Assembly (NCBI GenBank): GCA_019313505.1
Contig: JAFDBA010000087.1
Span: 1-13,824 of the forward strand
DNA: 13,824 nt
Direction of reading: 5' to 3'
Origin: Deltaproteobacteria bacterium
Lineage (GTDB): Bacteria; Desulfobacterota; Desulfobacteria; Desulfobacterales; UBA11574
A program made the translations under genes and the position numbers. The notes under the pieces were generated by a model, which was given only the letters and a program-made list of their open reading frames with translations, was not told the origin of the DNA and ran no database searches. This document shows, one piece after another, positions 7,355 through 13,824 of this stretch (positions are counted from its first letter, which is position 1; each line of letters starts with the position of its first letter).

Positions 7355-7421
7355 GCCACAAAGGCACCAGGGCACGAAAAAAAGTAAAAATATTTTCTTT
7401 TAGTCTTGGTGGCTTTGTGGC
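7355..7421. repeat. Imperfect palindromic repeat between purF and carB
   Basis: GCCACAAAGGCACCA (7355-7369) and TGGTGGCTTTGTGGC (7407-7421) are 15-nt inverted arms with a single mismatch. The AT-rich centre (A runs then T runs) can partly pair as well. The wording 'CCACAAAG..CACCA..GGCAC' recalls dispersed palindromic repeats that I have seen in intergenic DNA of deltaproteobacteria and other environmental bacteria, but this is recollection and not a search. As RNA it would fold into a long hairpin between the carB and purF messages. No terminal T tract qualifies it as a terminator. Confidence 0.7.
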
Positions 7422-7449
7422 AAATTTATTTTGGTTCCGGTTACCATTT

Positions 7450-10400
7450 TCAGGCGTTATACTCCTGAATAGTTTTAACCGAAAGTGTTTTTTTCTTTAA
7501 TGCAGCGATACCCTTGTACATGGCCATAGCGCCTGGGATTGTCGTGGCATAGGGGATATTGAATTTTATGGCCGCACGTCTTATTTTGTATCCGTCCCGT
7601 CGGGTTTTGCCTCCTGAGCCGGTATTAATAACAAGATGAATTTCTTTGTTCTTGATGGCATCGACAACATGAGGGCGGCCGATAGAGACTTTATTGATCA
7701 TTTTATTCGATATGCCGTGATCTTTTAAAAACCTGGAGGTTCCTCGGGTTGCCATTATCGTAAACCCCATATTGTGAAACTGAGATGCGAAAGCAAGGGC
7801 GGCTTTCTTATCACGGTCTTCTACGCTTATAAAAACTGTTCCCTTATCCGGAAGATGGTTTCCCGCGGCGAATTGAGCCTTGGCATATGCAGCTCCGAAA
7901 TCCGAATCGATTCCCATGACTTCTCCGGTTGACTTCATTTCCGGCCCAAGAAGGGTATCCACATCCGGGAAACGGTCAAAAGGCATAACAGACTCTTTAA
8001 CCGAAACATGGGACGGGATTATTTCACTGCCGAGGCCAAGGTCCTGCAGGGTATGGCCGAGTATCACCTTTGTGGCGAGTTTGGCCAGGGGTACGCCGGT
8101 TGCCTTACTGACAAACGGAATTGTTCTGGAAGCTCTGGGATTTACCTCAAGAACAAAAAGCCGGTTATTTTTGATGGCATACTGTACATTCATCAAACCC
8201 ACAACGTCAAGTTCCGAAGCCATAGCTTTTGTAGCGTCGACGATCTCATCAAGCATGGCCCGGGGAATGCTGTGAGGGGGCAGCACACAGGCAGAATCAC
8301 CGGAATGAATCCCCGCTTCTTCAATATGCTCCATGATTCCGCCGACCACGGTTCTCTTGCCGTCTGAAATGGCATCCACATCCACTTCAACCGCGTTCTC
8401 TAAAAATTTGTCAATCAAAACCGGATGGCCCAAAGATTCAGCGATTGCAATTCTGGTAAAATTTTCCAGATCCCGAGGGTCGTATACGATTTTCATGGCC
8501 CTGCCACCCAGTACATATGAAGGACGGACAATGACCGGATAACCGATTTTATCGGCCACGGCCACGGCTTCTTCTACGGAGGAGGAGGTGCCGTTTGCTG
8601 GTTGAATCAGGCCCAACTTGTTCAGCATGGCCTGAAAAAGTTTGCGGTCTTCAGCTCTGTCGATACTTGCCGGCTGGGTGCCGAGAATTGGAACGCCGGC
8701 CTCATGAAGTGGTACGGAAAGATTCAGAGGGGTCTGGCCGCCAAATTGAACAATGACTCCCATCGGTTTTTCAGTTTCTACAATATGGAGTACATCTTCT
8801 TTGGTAAGTGGTTCGAAGTAGAGTTTGTCTGAAGTATCGTAATCCGTGCTCACGGTTTCGGGATTGCTGTTGACCATGATACTTTCAACCCCTTCTTCAC
8901 GAAGGGCATATGAGGCATGGACACAACAGTAATCGAACTCGATCCCCTGGCCGATCCGGTTAGGTCCGCCACCTAAAATCATTACCTTCTTTTTATCAGA
9001 AACCCTGGCTTCATTTTCCGTCTCGTAGGTGGAATAATAATACGGCGTAACTGCTTTGAATTCGGCCGCGCACGTATCAACAAGCTTGTAGACCGGGCGG
9101 ATGCCAAGGGCCTTGCGTGTCCGGTTGATCTCGTCTTCCGTGGAATCCGTTAAATATGCGAGCTGTGTATCTGAAAACCCCCAGGATTTCGCTCTTTTTA
9201 AAAGCGATTCCGGCAAATCGGTTTCCAGTGATTTGATACGTTGCTCAAGATCAACGATCTGTTTTATCTGATACAAAAACCAGGGATCAATACCTGTTAA
9301 TTTATAAATGAATTGGATGGACATTCCTTTTAAGAGGGCATAACGCAGGTAAAAGATGCGCTGGGAATTTGGGGTCGCCAGCCTCTGTTCGATTTCCGAT
9401 GATGACAATTTATTTGGTGTGTCATCTATTTGATCCGGGATGTCCTTGCCATCGGCACCCAGTCCGGAGCGGCCGATCTCAAGGGATCTCAGACCCTTTT
9501 GCAGTGCCTCTTTAAATGTTCGGCCGATGGCCATGGTTTCCCCCACGGATTTCATGGCTGTAGTGAGATAGTCCGGTGTTTCGGGAAATTTTTCAAATGT
9601 CCAGCGGGGTATTTTTACCACACAGTAATCCAGGGCCGGCTCGAAAGATGCAAAGGTTTCCCCGGTAATGTCGTTGGGAATTTCATCAAGTGTATATCCG
9701 ACGGCGAGCTTGGCTGCGATCTTGGCAATGGGGAAGCCGGTGGCTTTGGAAGCAAGGGCCGAGCTTCTGGATACCCTGGGATTCATCTCAATTACGATCA
9801 ATTCTCCGTTTTCGGGGTTCACTGCGAACTGAACGTTTGAACCGCCGGTATCAACGCCGATCTCCCGCATGATCGCAATTGAGGCATCCCGCATAACCTG
9901 GTATTCCTTATCTGAAAGGGTCTGAACCGGCGCAACCGTAATACTGTCACCGGTGTGTATACCCATGGGATCCATGTTTTCGATGGAACATATAATCACG
10001 ACATTGTCGTTTTTGTCCCGCATGACCTCCAGTTCATATTCCTTCCAGCCCAGAACCGATTCTTCAAGCATTATCTGCCCGATAAGGCTTGCATCGAGTC
10101 CTGCTTTTGCAACTTTTTCCAGGTCTTCGGGGTTGTAGGCTGCACCACCGCCGGTACCCCCCAGAGTAAAACTGGGACGAACAATTAGCGGAAATCCGAT
10201 CAGGTCGGCAACGGCCCTGACTTCTTCCAAATTGGTTGCAAAACCGCTTTTGGGCAAGCGAAGTCCTATATTTTCCATGGCACTGCGGAACAGTTCTCTG
10301 TTTTCAGCCTTTTGGATCGATTGGATTGACGCTCCGATCATTTCCACACCGAATTTATCGAGTATGCCCATGCTTGCAACTTTTACGGCTGTATTAAGGC

Positions 10401-10683
10401 CTGTCTGGCCTCCCAGCGTCGGAAGCAGAGCACAGGGACGTTCTTTTTCGATGATTTTTGCAACGGTCCGGGGAACAATCGGTTCGATATAGGTTCGATG
10501 GGCTGTTTCAGGGTCGGTCATGATGGTTGCTGGATTACTGTTGACAAGGACGACTTCATAACCCTCTTCTTTTAAAGCCTTGCACGCCTGAGTTCCTGAG
10601 TAGTCAAACTCGCATGCCTGGCTGATAATAATAGGACCGGCGCCGATAATGAGAATTTTATGTATGTCCGTGCGTTTAGGCAT
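7450..10683 (-). CDS. carB: Carbamoyl-phosphate synthase large subunit CarB
   Basis: CarB uses ammonia delivered by CarA, bicarbonate and two ATP to make carbamoyl phosphate for pyrimidines and arginine. The 1077-aa length is typical of the bacterial enzyme. Both homologous ATP-grasp halves are present. The first starts with ILIIGAGPIIISQACEFDYSG and contains the GGTGGGA loop, and the second, from about residue 565, has VMILGGGPNRIGQGIEFDY. The C-terminal 140 or so residues (from about FISVEDRDKKAALAFASQF) form the MGS-like allosteric domain, the site of UMP or ornithine control in characterised enzymes. The ribosome site is weak (GGAAAAAG further upstream of the ATG). The gap to carA is 276 bp, larger than usual, and contains a 21-bp inverted-repeat element, so tight translational coupling to carA is unlikely. 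Confidence 0.98.
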   Translation of the reverse strand: MPKRTDIHKILIIGAGPIIISQACEFDYSGTQACKALKEEGYEVVLVNSNPATIMTDPETAHRTYIEPIVPRTVAKIIEKERPCALLPTLGGQTGLNTAVKVASMGILDKFGVEMIGASIQSIQKAENRELFRSAMENIGLRLPKSGFATNLEEVRAVADLIGFPLIVRPSFTLGGTGGGAAYNPEDLEKVAKAGLDASLIGQIMLEESVLGWKEYELEVMRDKNDNVVIICSIENMDPMGIHTGDSITVAPVQTLSDKEYQVMRDASIAIMREIGVDTGGSNVQFAVNPENGELIVIEMNPRVSRSSALASKATGFPIAKIAAKLAVGYTLDEIPNDITGETFASFEPALDYCVVKIPRWTFEKFPETPDYLTTAMKSVGETMAIGRTFKEALQKGLRSLEIGRSGLGADGKDIPDQIDDTPNKLSSSEIEQRLATPNSQRIFYLRYALLKGMSIQFIYKLTGIDPWFLYQIKQIVDLEQRIKSLETDLPESLLKRAKSWGFSDTQLAYLTDSTEDEINRTRKALGIRPVYKLVDTCAAEFKAVTPYYYSTYETENEARVSDKKKVMILGGGPNRIGQGIEFDYCCVHASYALREEGVESIMVNSNPETVSTDYDTSDKLYFEPLTKEDVLHIVETEKPMGVIVQFGGQTPLNLSVPLHEAGVPILGTQPASIDRAEDRKLFQAMLNKLGLIQPANGTSSSVEEAVAVADKIGYPVIVRPSYVLGGRAMKIVYDPRDLENFTRIAIAESLGHPVLIDKFLENAVEVDVDAISDGKRTVVGGIMEHIEEAGIHSGDSACVLPPHSIPRAMLDEIVDATKAMASELDVVGLMNVQYAIKNNRLFVLEVNPRASRTIPFVSKATGVPLAKLATKVILGHTLQDLGLGSEIIPSHVSVKESVMPFDRFPDVDTLLGPEMKSTGEVMGIDSDFGAAYAKAQFAAGNHLPDKGTVFISVEDRDKKAALAFASQFHNMGFTIMATRGTSRFLKDHGISNKMINKVSIGRPHVVDAIKNKEIHLVINTGSGGKTRRDGYKIRRAAIKFNIPYATTIPGAMAMYKGIAALKKKTLSVKTIQEYNA

Positions 10684-10732
10684 TCTTATTTTTTCTTTTT
10701 CCGTAACACGTTAGCCTTTTAGAAACATTACC

Positions 10733-10931
10733 GCTTCAGGTATGATTAAATTTCTGCTGAAAGAACTCGTGAATAAGGGCTCGTAATGAAAGAACCTGCC
10801 CGGGCAATTCATAAAGATCTCAGGCTTTAACAGGGCTTGATCCATAAAGTTAAAATCGTATATGGTTCTTTCAAAACGATCCCAAATCCACTCAGACAGC
10901 TTCCAGTCAAAAATTTAATCATACCTGAAGC
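10733..10931. repeat. 199-bp segment bounded by perfect 21-bp inverted repeats (MITE-like or structured RNA element)
   Basis: Positions 10733-10753 (begins GCTTCAGGTATGATT) are exactly complementary to 10911-10931 (begins AAATTTAATCATACC). A second nested pair, TGAAAGAACC (10787-10796) and GGTTCTTTCA (10864-10873), is also perfect. The whole segment could fold into a two-step hairpin in DNA or in the carA-carB message. Terminal repeats of this length on a 0.2-kb segment are typical of non-autonomous MITE-like elements. However, I see no target-site duplication and no transposase gene, so mobility is inference only. It fills most of the gap between carA and carB. Confidence 0.75.
10827..10922 (-). 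CDS. Putative 31-aa mini-ORF inside the inverted-repeat element
   Basis: An ATG (10920-10922 on the - strand) is preceded at 8 nt by AAAGGAG (10931-10937), a better ribosome site than that of carA or carB. The frame codes for 31 residues starting MIKFLTGSCLSGFG and ends with TAA at 10827-10829. The start codon lies inside the right-hand 21-bp arm; the left arm, read on the + strand, also begins MIKFL but stops after 14 codons. It has no recognisable domain. It may be a leader peptide, a decayed gene piece or chance. The good ribosome site is the only positive evidence. Confidence 0.25.
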   Translation of the reverse strand: MIKFLTGSCLSGFGIVLKEPYTILTLWIKPC

Positions 10932-10959
10932 TCCTTTGAGATCAATTGGTTTTAAACAA

Positions 10960-12108
10960 CTAAACTATCACCTTTTTCTTAATCATGGCCTTGAATTCAT
11001 CAAAGAGATACGCTGCATCATGGGGGCCGGGTGATGCTTCCGGATGATACTGAGCGGTAATGATCGGCAATTCTTTGTGTCTGAACCCTTCCAGTGTATT
11101 GTCATTCAAGTTGATGTGGGTTATCTCAATATTTTTTCCCTGTAGGCTTTGGGCGTCCACCGCAAATCCGTGATTTTGAGATGTGATTTCTATTTTTCCG
11201 GTTAACAGATTCTTTACCGGCTGATTGGCGCCCCGGTGGCCGAATTTCAATTTAAAGGTTTTTCCTCCAAGGGCAAGCCCTAAAAGTTGATGCCCCAGGC
11301 AGATACCGAACATGGGAACATACCCCAGCAGGGACCGAATGGTTTCTATGGCATAGATTACCGGCTCCGGATCACCGGGTCCGTTTGAAAGAAAAATTCC
11401 GTCGGGCTCCATGGCTTTAACCGTATGGGCTTGTGTCCAAGCAGGTACGATGACAACTTCAAATCCCCGGGATTCAAGACATCTTAATATATTGTATTTT
11501 ATTCCGAAATCAAAGGCTACCACAGACAATTTTTCACCTTTGCATTTCCAAACATTTTTATTTAAACCGGTTGTTGCCGGTTTGCAAATGATTGGCTTTC
11601 CGTTAGTCCAATAATAAGGAGCTTTGGTTGTTACTGTTTTTGTCAGATCCTGCCCCTTGATGCTGGGGATCTTCCGTGCACGTTTAACACAAGATGAGGG
11701 GTTAAGATCCTCTGTGGAAATAAATGCCCCCATGGCCCCAGCATTCCGAATGTGCCTGGTTAAAGCGCGGGTATCCAGTTCGTCTATCCCGAGTATGCCT
11801 TCAGCCTTAAGATAATCGGCCAAAGACGAAGTGGATCTATAATTGCTGGGGAAGTTCTGGTATTCTCTCATCAGAAATGCGGAAACCTGTATTTTGTCAG
11901 ACTCGATGTCTTCGGAATTGACGCCGTAGTTACCGATTAGCGGATAGGTCATGGTCACCATCTGTCCGCTGTAAGACGGGTCGGTGAGAATCTCCTGATA
12001 GCCGGTCATGCTGGTATTGAACACGACTTCACCCCCGGTTTCACCGGGCCCGGTAAAGCTCTGGCAGGGAAAGGTTCGCCCGTCTTCAAGGGCTAAAATT
12101 GCTTTCAT
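10960..12108 (-). CDS. carA: Carbamoyl-phosphate synthase small subunit CarA
   Basis: CarA hydrolyses glutamine and channels the ammonia to CarB. The 382-aa protein has the CarA N-terminal domain (about 1-190), opening with ALLALEDG-like sequence (here AILALEDGRTFPCQSF) and containing FNTSMTGYQEILTDPSY. A class I glutaminase domain follows from about 192. The catalytic triad is visible: C270 in FGICLGHQLLG, and H355 and E357 in AQYHPEASPGPHD. The oxyanion-type loop SNGPGDP is at about 241-247. No clear ribosome site precedes the ATG. The upstream gap (12109-12363) contains the terminator of the preceding gene and an AT-rich stretch where a carA promoter should lie, though I could not identify one convincingly. 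No PyrR site or attenuator was recognised. Confidence 0.98.
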   Translation of the reverse strand: MKAILALEDGRTFPCQSFTGPGETGGEVVFNTSMTGYQEILTDPSYSGQMVTMTYPLIGNYGVNSEDIESDKIQVSAFLMREYQNFPSNYRSTSSLADYLKAEGILGIDELDTRALTRHIRNAGAMGAFISTEDLNPSSCVKRARKIPSIKGQDLTKTVTTKAPYYWTNGKPIICKPATTGLNKNVWKCKGEKLSVVAFDFGIKYNILRCLESRGFEVVIVPAWTQAHTVKAMEPDGIFLSNGPGDPEPVIYAIETIRSLLGYVPMFGICLGHQLLGLALGGKTFKLKFGHRGANQPVKNLLTGKIEITSQNHGFAVDAQSLQGKNIEITHINLNDNTLEGFRHKELPIITAQYHPEASPGPHDAAYLFDEFKAMIKKKVIV

Positions 12109-12293
12109 GGTATTTGTGAGATATGGTTTGTAATGTATGGTGCAATGGATTCGATTAGGATCCCAACTGCTTCCTATATCGTTTGAAACGGAACATTATT
12201 TTGAAAAACACAATATATCGATTAAAAAAACAGTCACGATCCAATTAACATACTTGCTCAGCAAATCAATATAAATATGGTCGGATCATAAAA

Positions 12294-12328
12294 TAAAAAA
12301 ACAGGGCCGGCAAATTTTACCGGCCCTT
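12294..12328 (-). terminator. Intrinsic terminator after the GltB-type gene
   Basis: AGGGCCGG (12303-12310) pairs with CCGGCCCT (12320-12327) across a 9-nt loop. On the - strand it is followed by a run of seven Ts (12301 down to 12295). It lies about 36 bp past the stop of the GltB-type gene and before carA, so carA is probably transcribed separately or only by read-through. The remaining gap (12109-12293) is AT-rich; no promoter or binding site in it could be assigned with confidence. Confidence 0.88.
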
Positions 12329-12363
12329 AAGTTAAATGTTTTTGTTAGCCATTTTTATCTAAT

Positions 12364-13824
12364 TTACGCAGATTTTAAATTCTCACTCTCCTGCCAGTCT
12401 TCACCCCATTCTTCTCCACCCACTGATTCTTTTGCAAGAACATCGAGGGTAACCGCCTGTACCTTGCGAAAGACTTCTGTATAATTCTTTTTTTCACCGG
12501 TTACAGTCAATAGATCGTTTTCTAAAGAGATACCGAAAAGCCTTTCATTTTCCTGTAAATAAGGCAGAATTAGATTCCAGTCCTTTTGGCTCAGTTCAAC
12601 AATTTCACCGCCGTTTAACTGGTTATCCACCACCTTGCGATGTGGATCTCTCAAATAGATGGCGCCGCCTGAAGCCAGGGAAAAAAGATTGGAACCGGGA
12701 TAGGGTGTGGACTGTTCAATGACATTGGCCTCGTCATCGAATTCTATGCCGTTGAGAACAACAAACCCGCCGCCGTTTAAAGGATCGCCGGCCATAAATG
12801 ACTCCGCCAGATAATCGAGACAGGTGCCGTTGATTACAACCCTGGGATGTCCCACCGCATTAATCAAAGGACGACCTGCGGCATTGCCCAGCACATACAC
12901 TTCTCCACCCTTGGCGCCATACATGAATGTCTGGCCCACATCACCGTATATGACCAGCTTGCCGCGTTTCATGATCTGGCCCAGTTGATCCTGGGCATTT
13001 CCATGGACGTAGATTTCCAGCCCGTCGATTCCGGAAGCAAGGTAGTCGCCGGAGCTGTCATAAACATCGATCCTCACGCCATCGGAGCCTTTTGACAGGC
13101 TGCAGCCACAAAATCGTTGTCCCTTATACCCGTAGCAAATAAATTGTTTCCATCCAAGTTTATAGGCAGCACACAGAAGACGCGAGTCGCAATCTTTTCC
13201 TTCAGGTTGAAAATCTCTGGCATTGATCACCATAACTTCTTCGTCATTCAGGGGAGAACGCAATGTATTTCGTTTTTCCCAATCAATGTAACGATATCGG
13301 CTGAATGTAGTGTTATTCAAGTCCGGTGATGCATTAAAAATCGACGTCAGGCTCTCTCTTATGATATGCAGAATACCACTTCGCTTCTTGTCTCCAGTGG
13401 GAAAACGACGGTCCATGAGATGGGTCAACATCTCTATGGCTCTGGACTTGGCGTCGTCATGATCCTTTGCGACGTTTTCAAGTTCTTTTGCAACGTGCTT
13501 GATGGATGCATAATTCCAGTCAATCATCTGGCGACAGCAATACAGTTTAAAATCAGTCAGATCATCCAAGGCCAATCCGTTTTTCAAAGCCCGGGAGATT
13601 TCTTCTGCGTTTTCCGGAATTGAAAGTTCGGGCGTTATTTTATACTGTTTTTGATTTTCCGGTGTTTTAATAACGTCGCCGAATTTATTTGTACAAACGA
13701 GTTTTTTGGAGCCGTCTCCCTTCCCTGAATCTTTGACGGTGAAAATAAAAGCGCCGCCATCGGTTACACTGCCTCCTCGGGCATTCCAGTACTTGTCAGC
13801 TATTGGGCAAAAGCGGTTGTCTTC
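12364..13824 (-). CDS. Stand-alone GltB-type GXGXG domain protein, 5' end cut by window edge
   Basis: The frame is open to the edge of the window, so only the C-terminal 486 residues are visible. A TTG at 13585-13587 could start a shorter protein, but it has no ribosome site and the coding frame continues upstream through a plausible protein sequence. Nucleotides about 13251-12748 code for the GXGXG beta-helix of the glutamate synthase large subunit, with GLEIYVHGNAQDQLG, YGDVGQTFMYGAKGG and GNAAGRPLINAVG. In classical GltB this is the C-terminal structural domain behind the FMN and glutaminase domains. Here it is followed by an extra region of about 125 residues and an acidic tail. The upstream part has scattered cysteines (FCPIAD, YCCRQ) and no recognised fold. 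Split GltB proteins of this kind occur in archaea and anaerobic bacteria, so partner glutaminase and FMN subunits may lie upstream, outside the window. Confidence 0.82.
   Translation of the reverse strand, partial: EDNRFCPIADKYWNARGGSVTDGGAFIFTVKDSGKGDGSKKLVCTNKFGDVIKTPENQKQYKITPELSIPENAEEISRALKNGLALDDLTDFKLYCCRQMIDWNYASIKHVAKELENVAKDHDDAKSRAIEMLTHLMDRRFPTGDKKRSGILHIIRESLTSIFNASPDLNNTTFSRYRYIDWEKRNTLRSPLNDEEVMVINARDFQPEGKDCDSRLLCAAYKLGWKQFICYGYKGQRFCGCSLSKGSDGVRIDVYDSSGDYLASGIDGLEIYVHGNAQDQLGQIMKRGKLVIYGDVGQTFMYGAKGGEVYVLGNAAGRPLINAVGHPRVVINGTCLDYLAESFMAGDPLNGGGFVVLNGIEFDDEANVIEQSTPYPGSNLFSLASGGAIYLRDPHRKVVDNQLNGGEIVELSQKDWNLILPYLQENERLFGISLENDLLTVTGEKKNYTEVFRKVQAVTLDVLAKESVGGEEWGEDWQESENLKSA

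Noticed and set aside
10711..10845. A 44-codon - strand frame across the left part of the inverted-repeat element
   Set aside because: It reads as plausible protein sequence, but it has no ribosome site, no recognisable domain, and a stop codon not far upstream in the same frame.
12364..13587. TTG at 13585-13587 as the true start of the GltB-type gene
   Set aside because: There is no ribosome site, and the same frame stays open for 79 more codons to the window edge with protein-like composition.
1..13824. CRISPR array, transposase, integrase, phage genes, tRNA or rRNA
   Set aside because: None was seen: no regularly spaced direct repeats, no mobile-element proteins among the coding frames, and no recognisable RNA gene.

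Overview
The window looks like chromosomal sequence from a sulfate-reducing-type deltaproteobacterium (Desulfobacterota, probably Desulfobacterales). This is an inference from the protein sequences and gene set: an FmdB zinc ribbon next to groESL, a 4Fe-4S type PurF, and a stand-alone GltB GXGXG protein. It was not tested by any search. There are no rRNA, tRNA, CRISPR, phage or transposase genes. Most of the window is ordinary housekeeping sequence, densely coded, with moderate G+C and AT-rich intergenic gaps.

Left part (+ strand, about 1-4730). The window opens with the last 49 codons of an HflC-like SPFH protein, followed by a terminator. Next is an unrecognised 181-aa protein with an HExxH motif. 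A good sigma70-like promoter (994-1021) then leads into fmdB-type zinc ribbon, groES and groEL, which end at a strong terminator (3534-3570). GroEL is intact up to its C-terminal tail, where the expected GGM repeats are read in the wrong frame. A second promoter (3581-3610) precedes an exported LysM protein.

Right part (- strand, 13824 down to about 4774). Read in the direction of transcription, this holds the 3' part of a GltB-type GXGXG protein (runs off the window edge), a terminator, carA, carB, purF, and a radical SAM protein with a SPASM-like cysteine pattern. The last gene converges on the LysM gene across a shared hairpin. CarA supplies ammonia from glutamine to CarB for carbamoyl phosphate (pyrimidines and arginine). 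PurF uses glutamine for the first step of purine synthesis, and GltB-type proteins belong to glutamate synthase. The block is therefore thematically a glutamine-amide-nitrogen cluster, although a terminator and sizeable gaps suggest it is not one transcript.

The gaps hold the least explained structure. Between carA and carB is a 199-bp segment bounded by perfect 21-bp inverted repeats, with a nested 10-bp pair and a mini-ORF with an ideal ribosome binding site. Between purF and carB is a 67-bp imperfect palindrome that resembles dispersed repeats of environmental bacteria. No clear novel multi-gene system is visible. The best leads are these two elements, the GroEL tail frameshift, the HExxH protein and the radical SAM protein.
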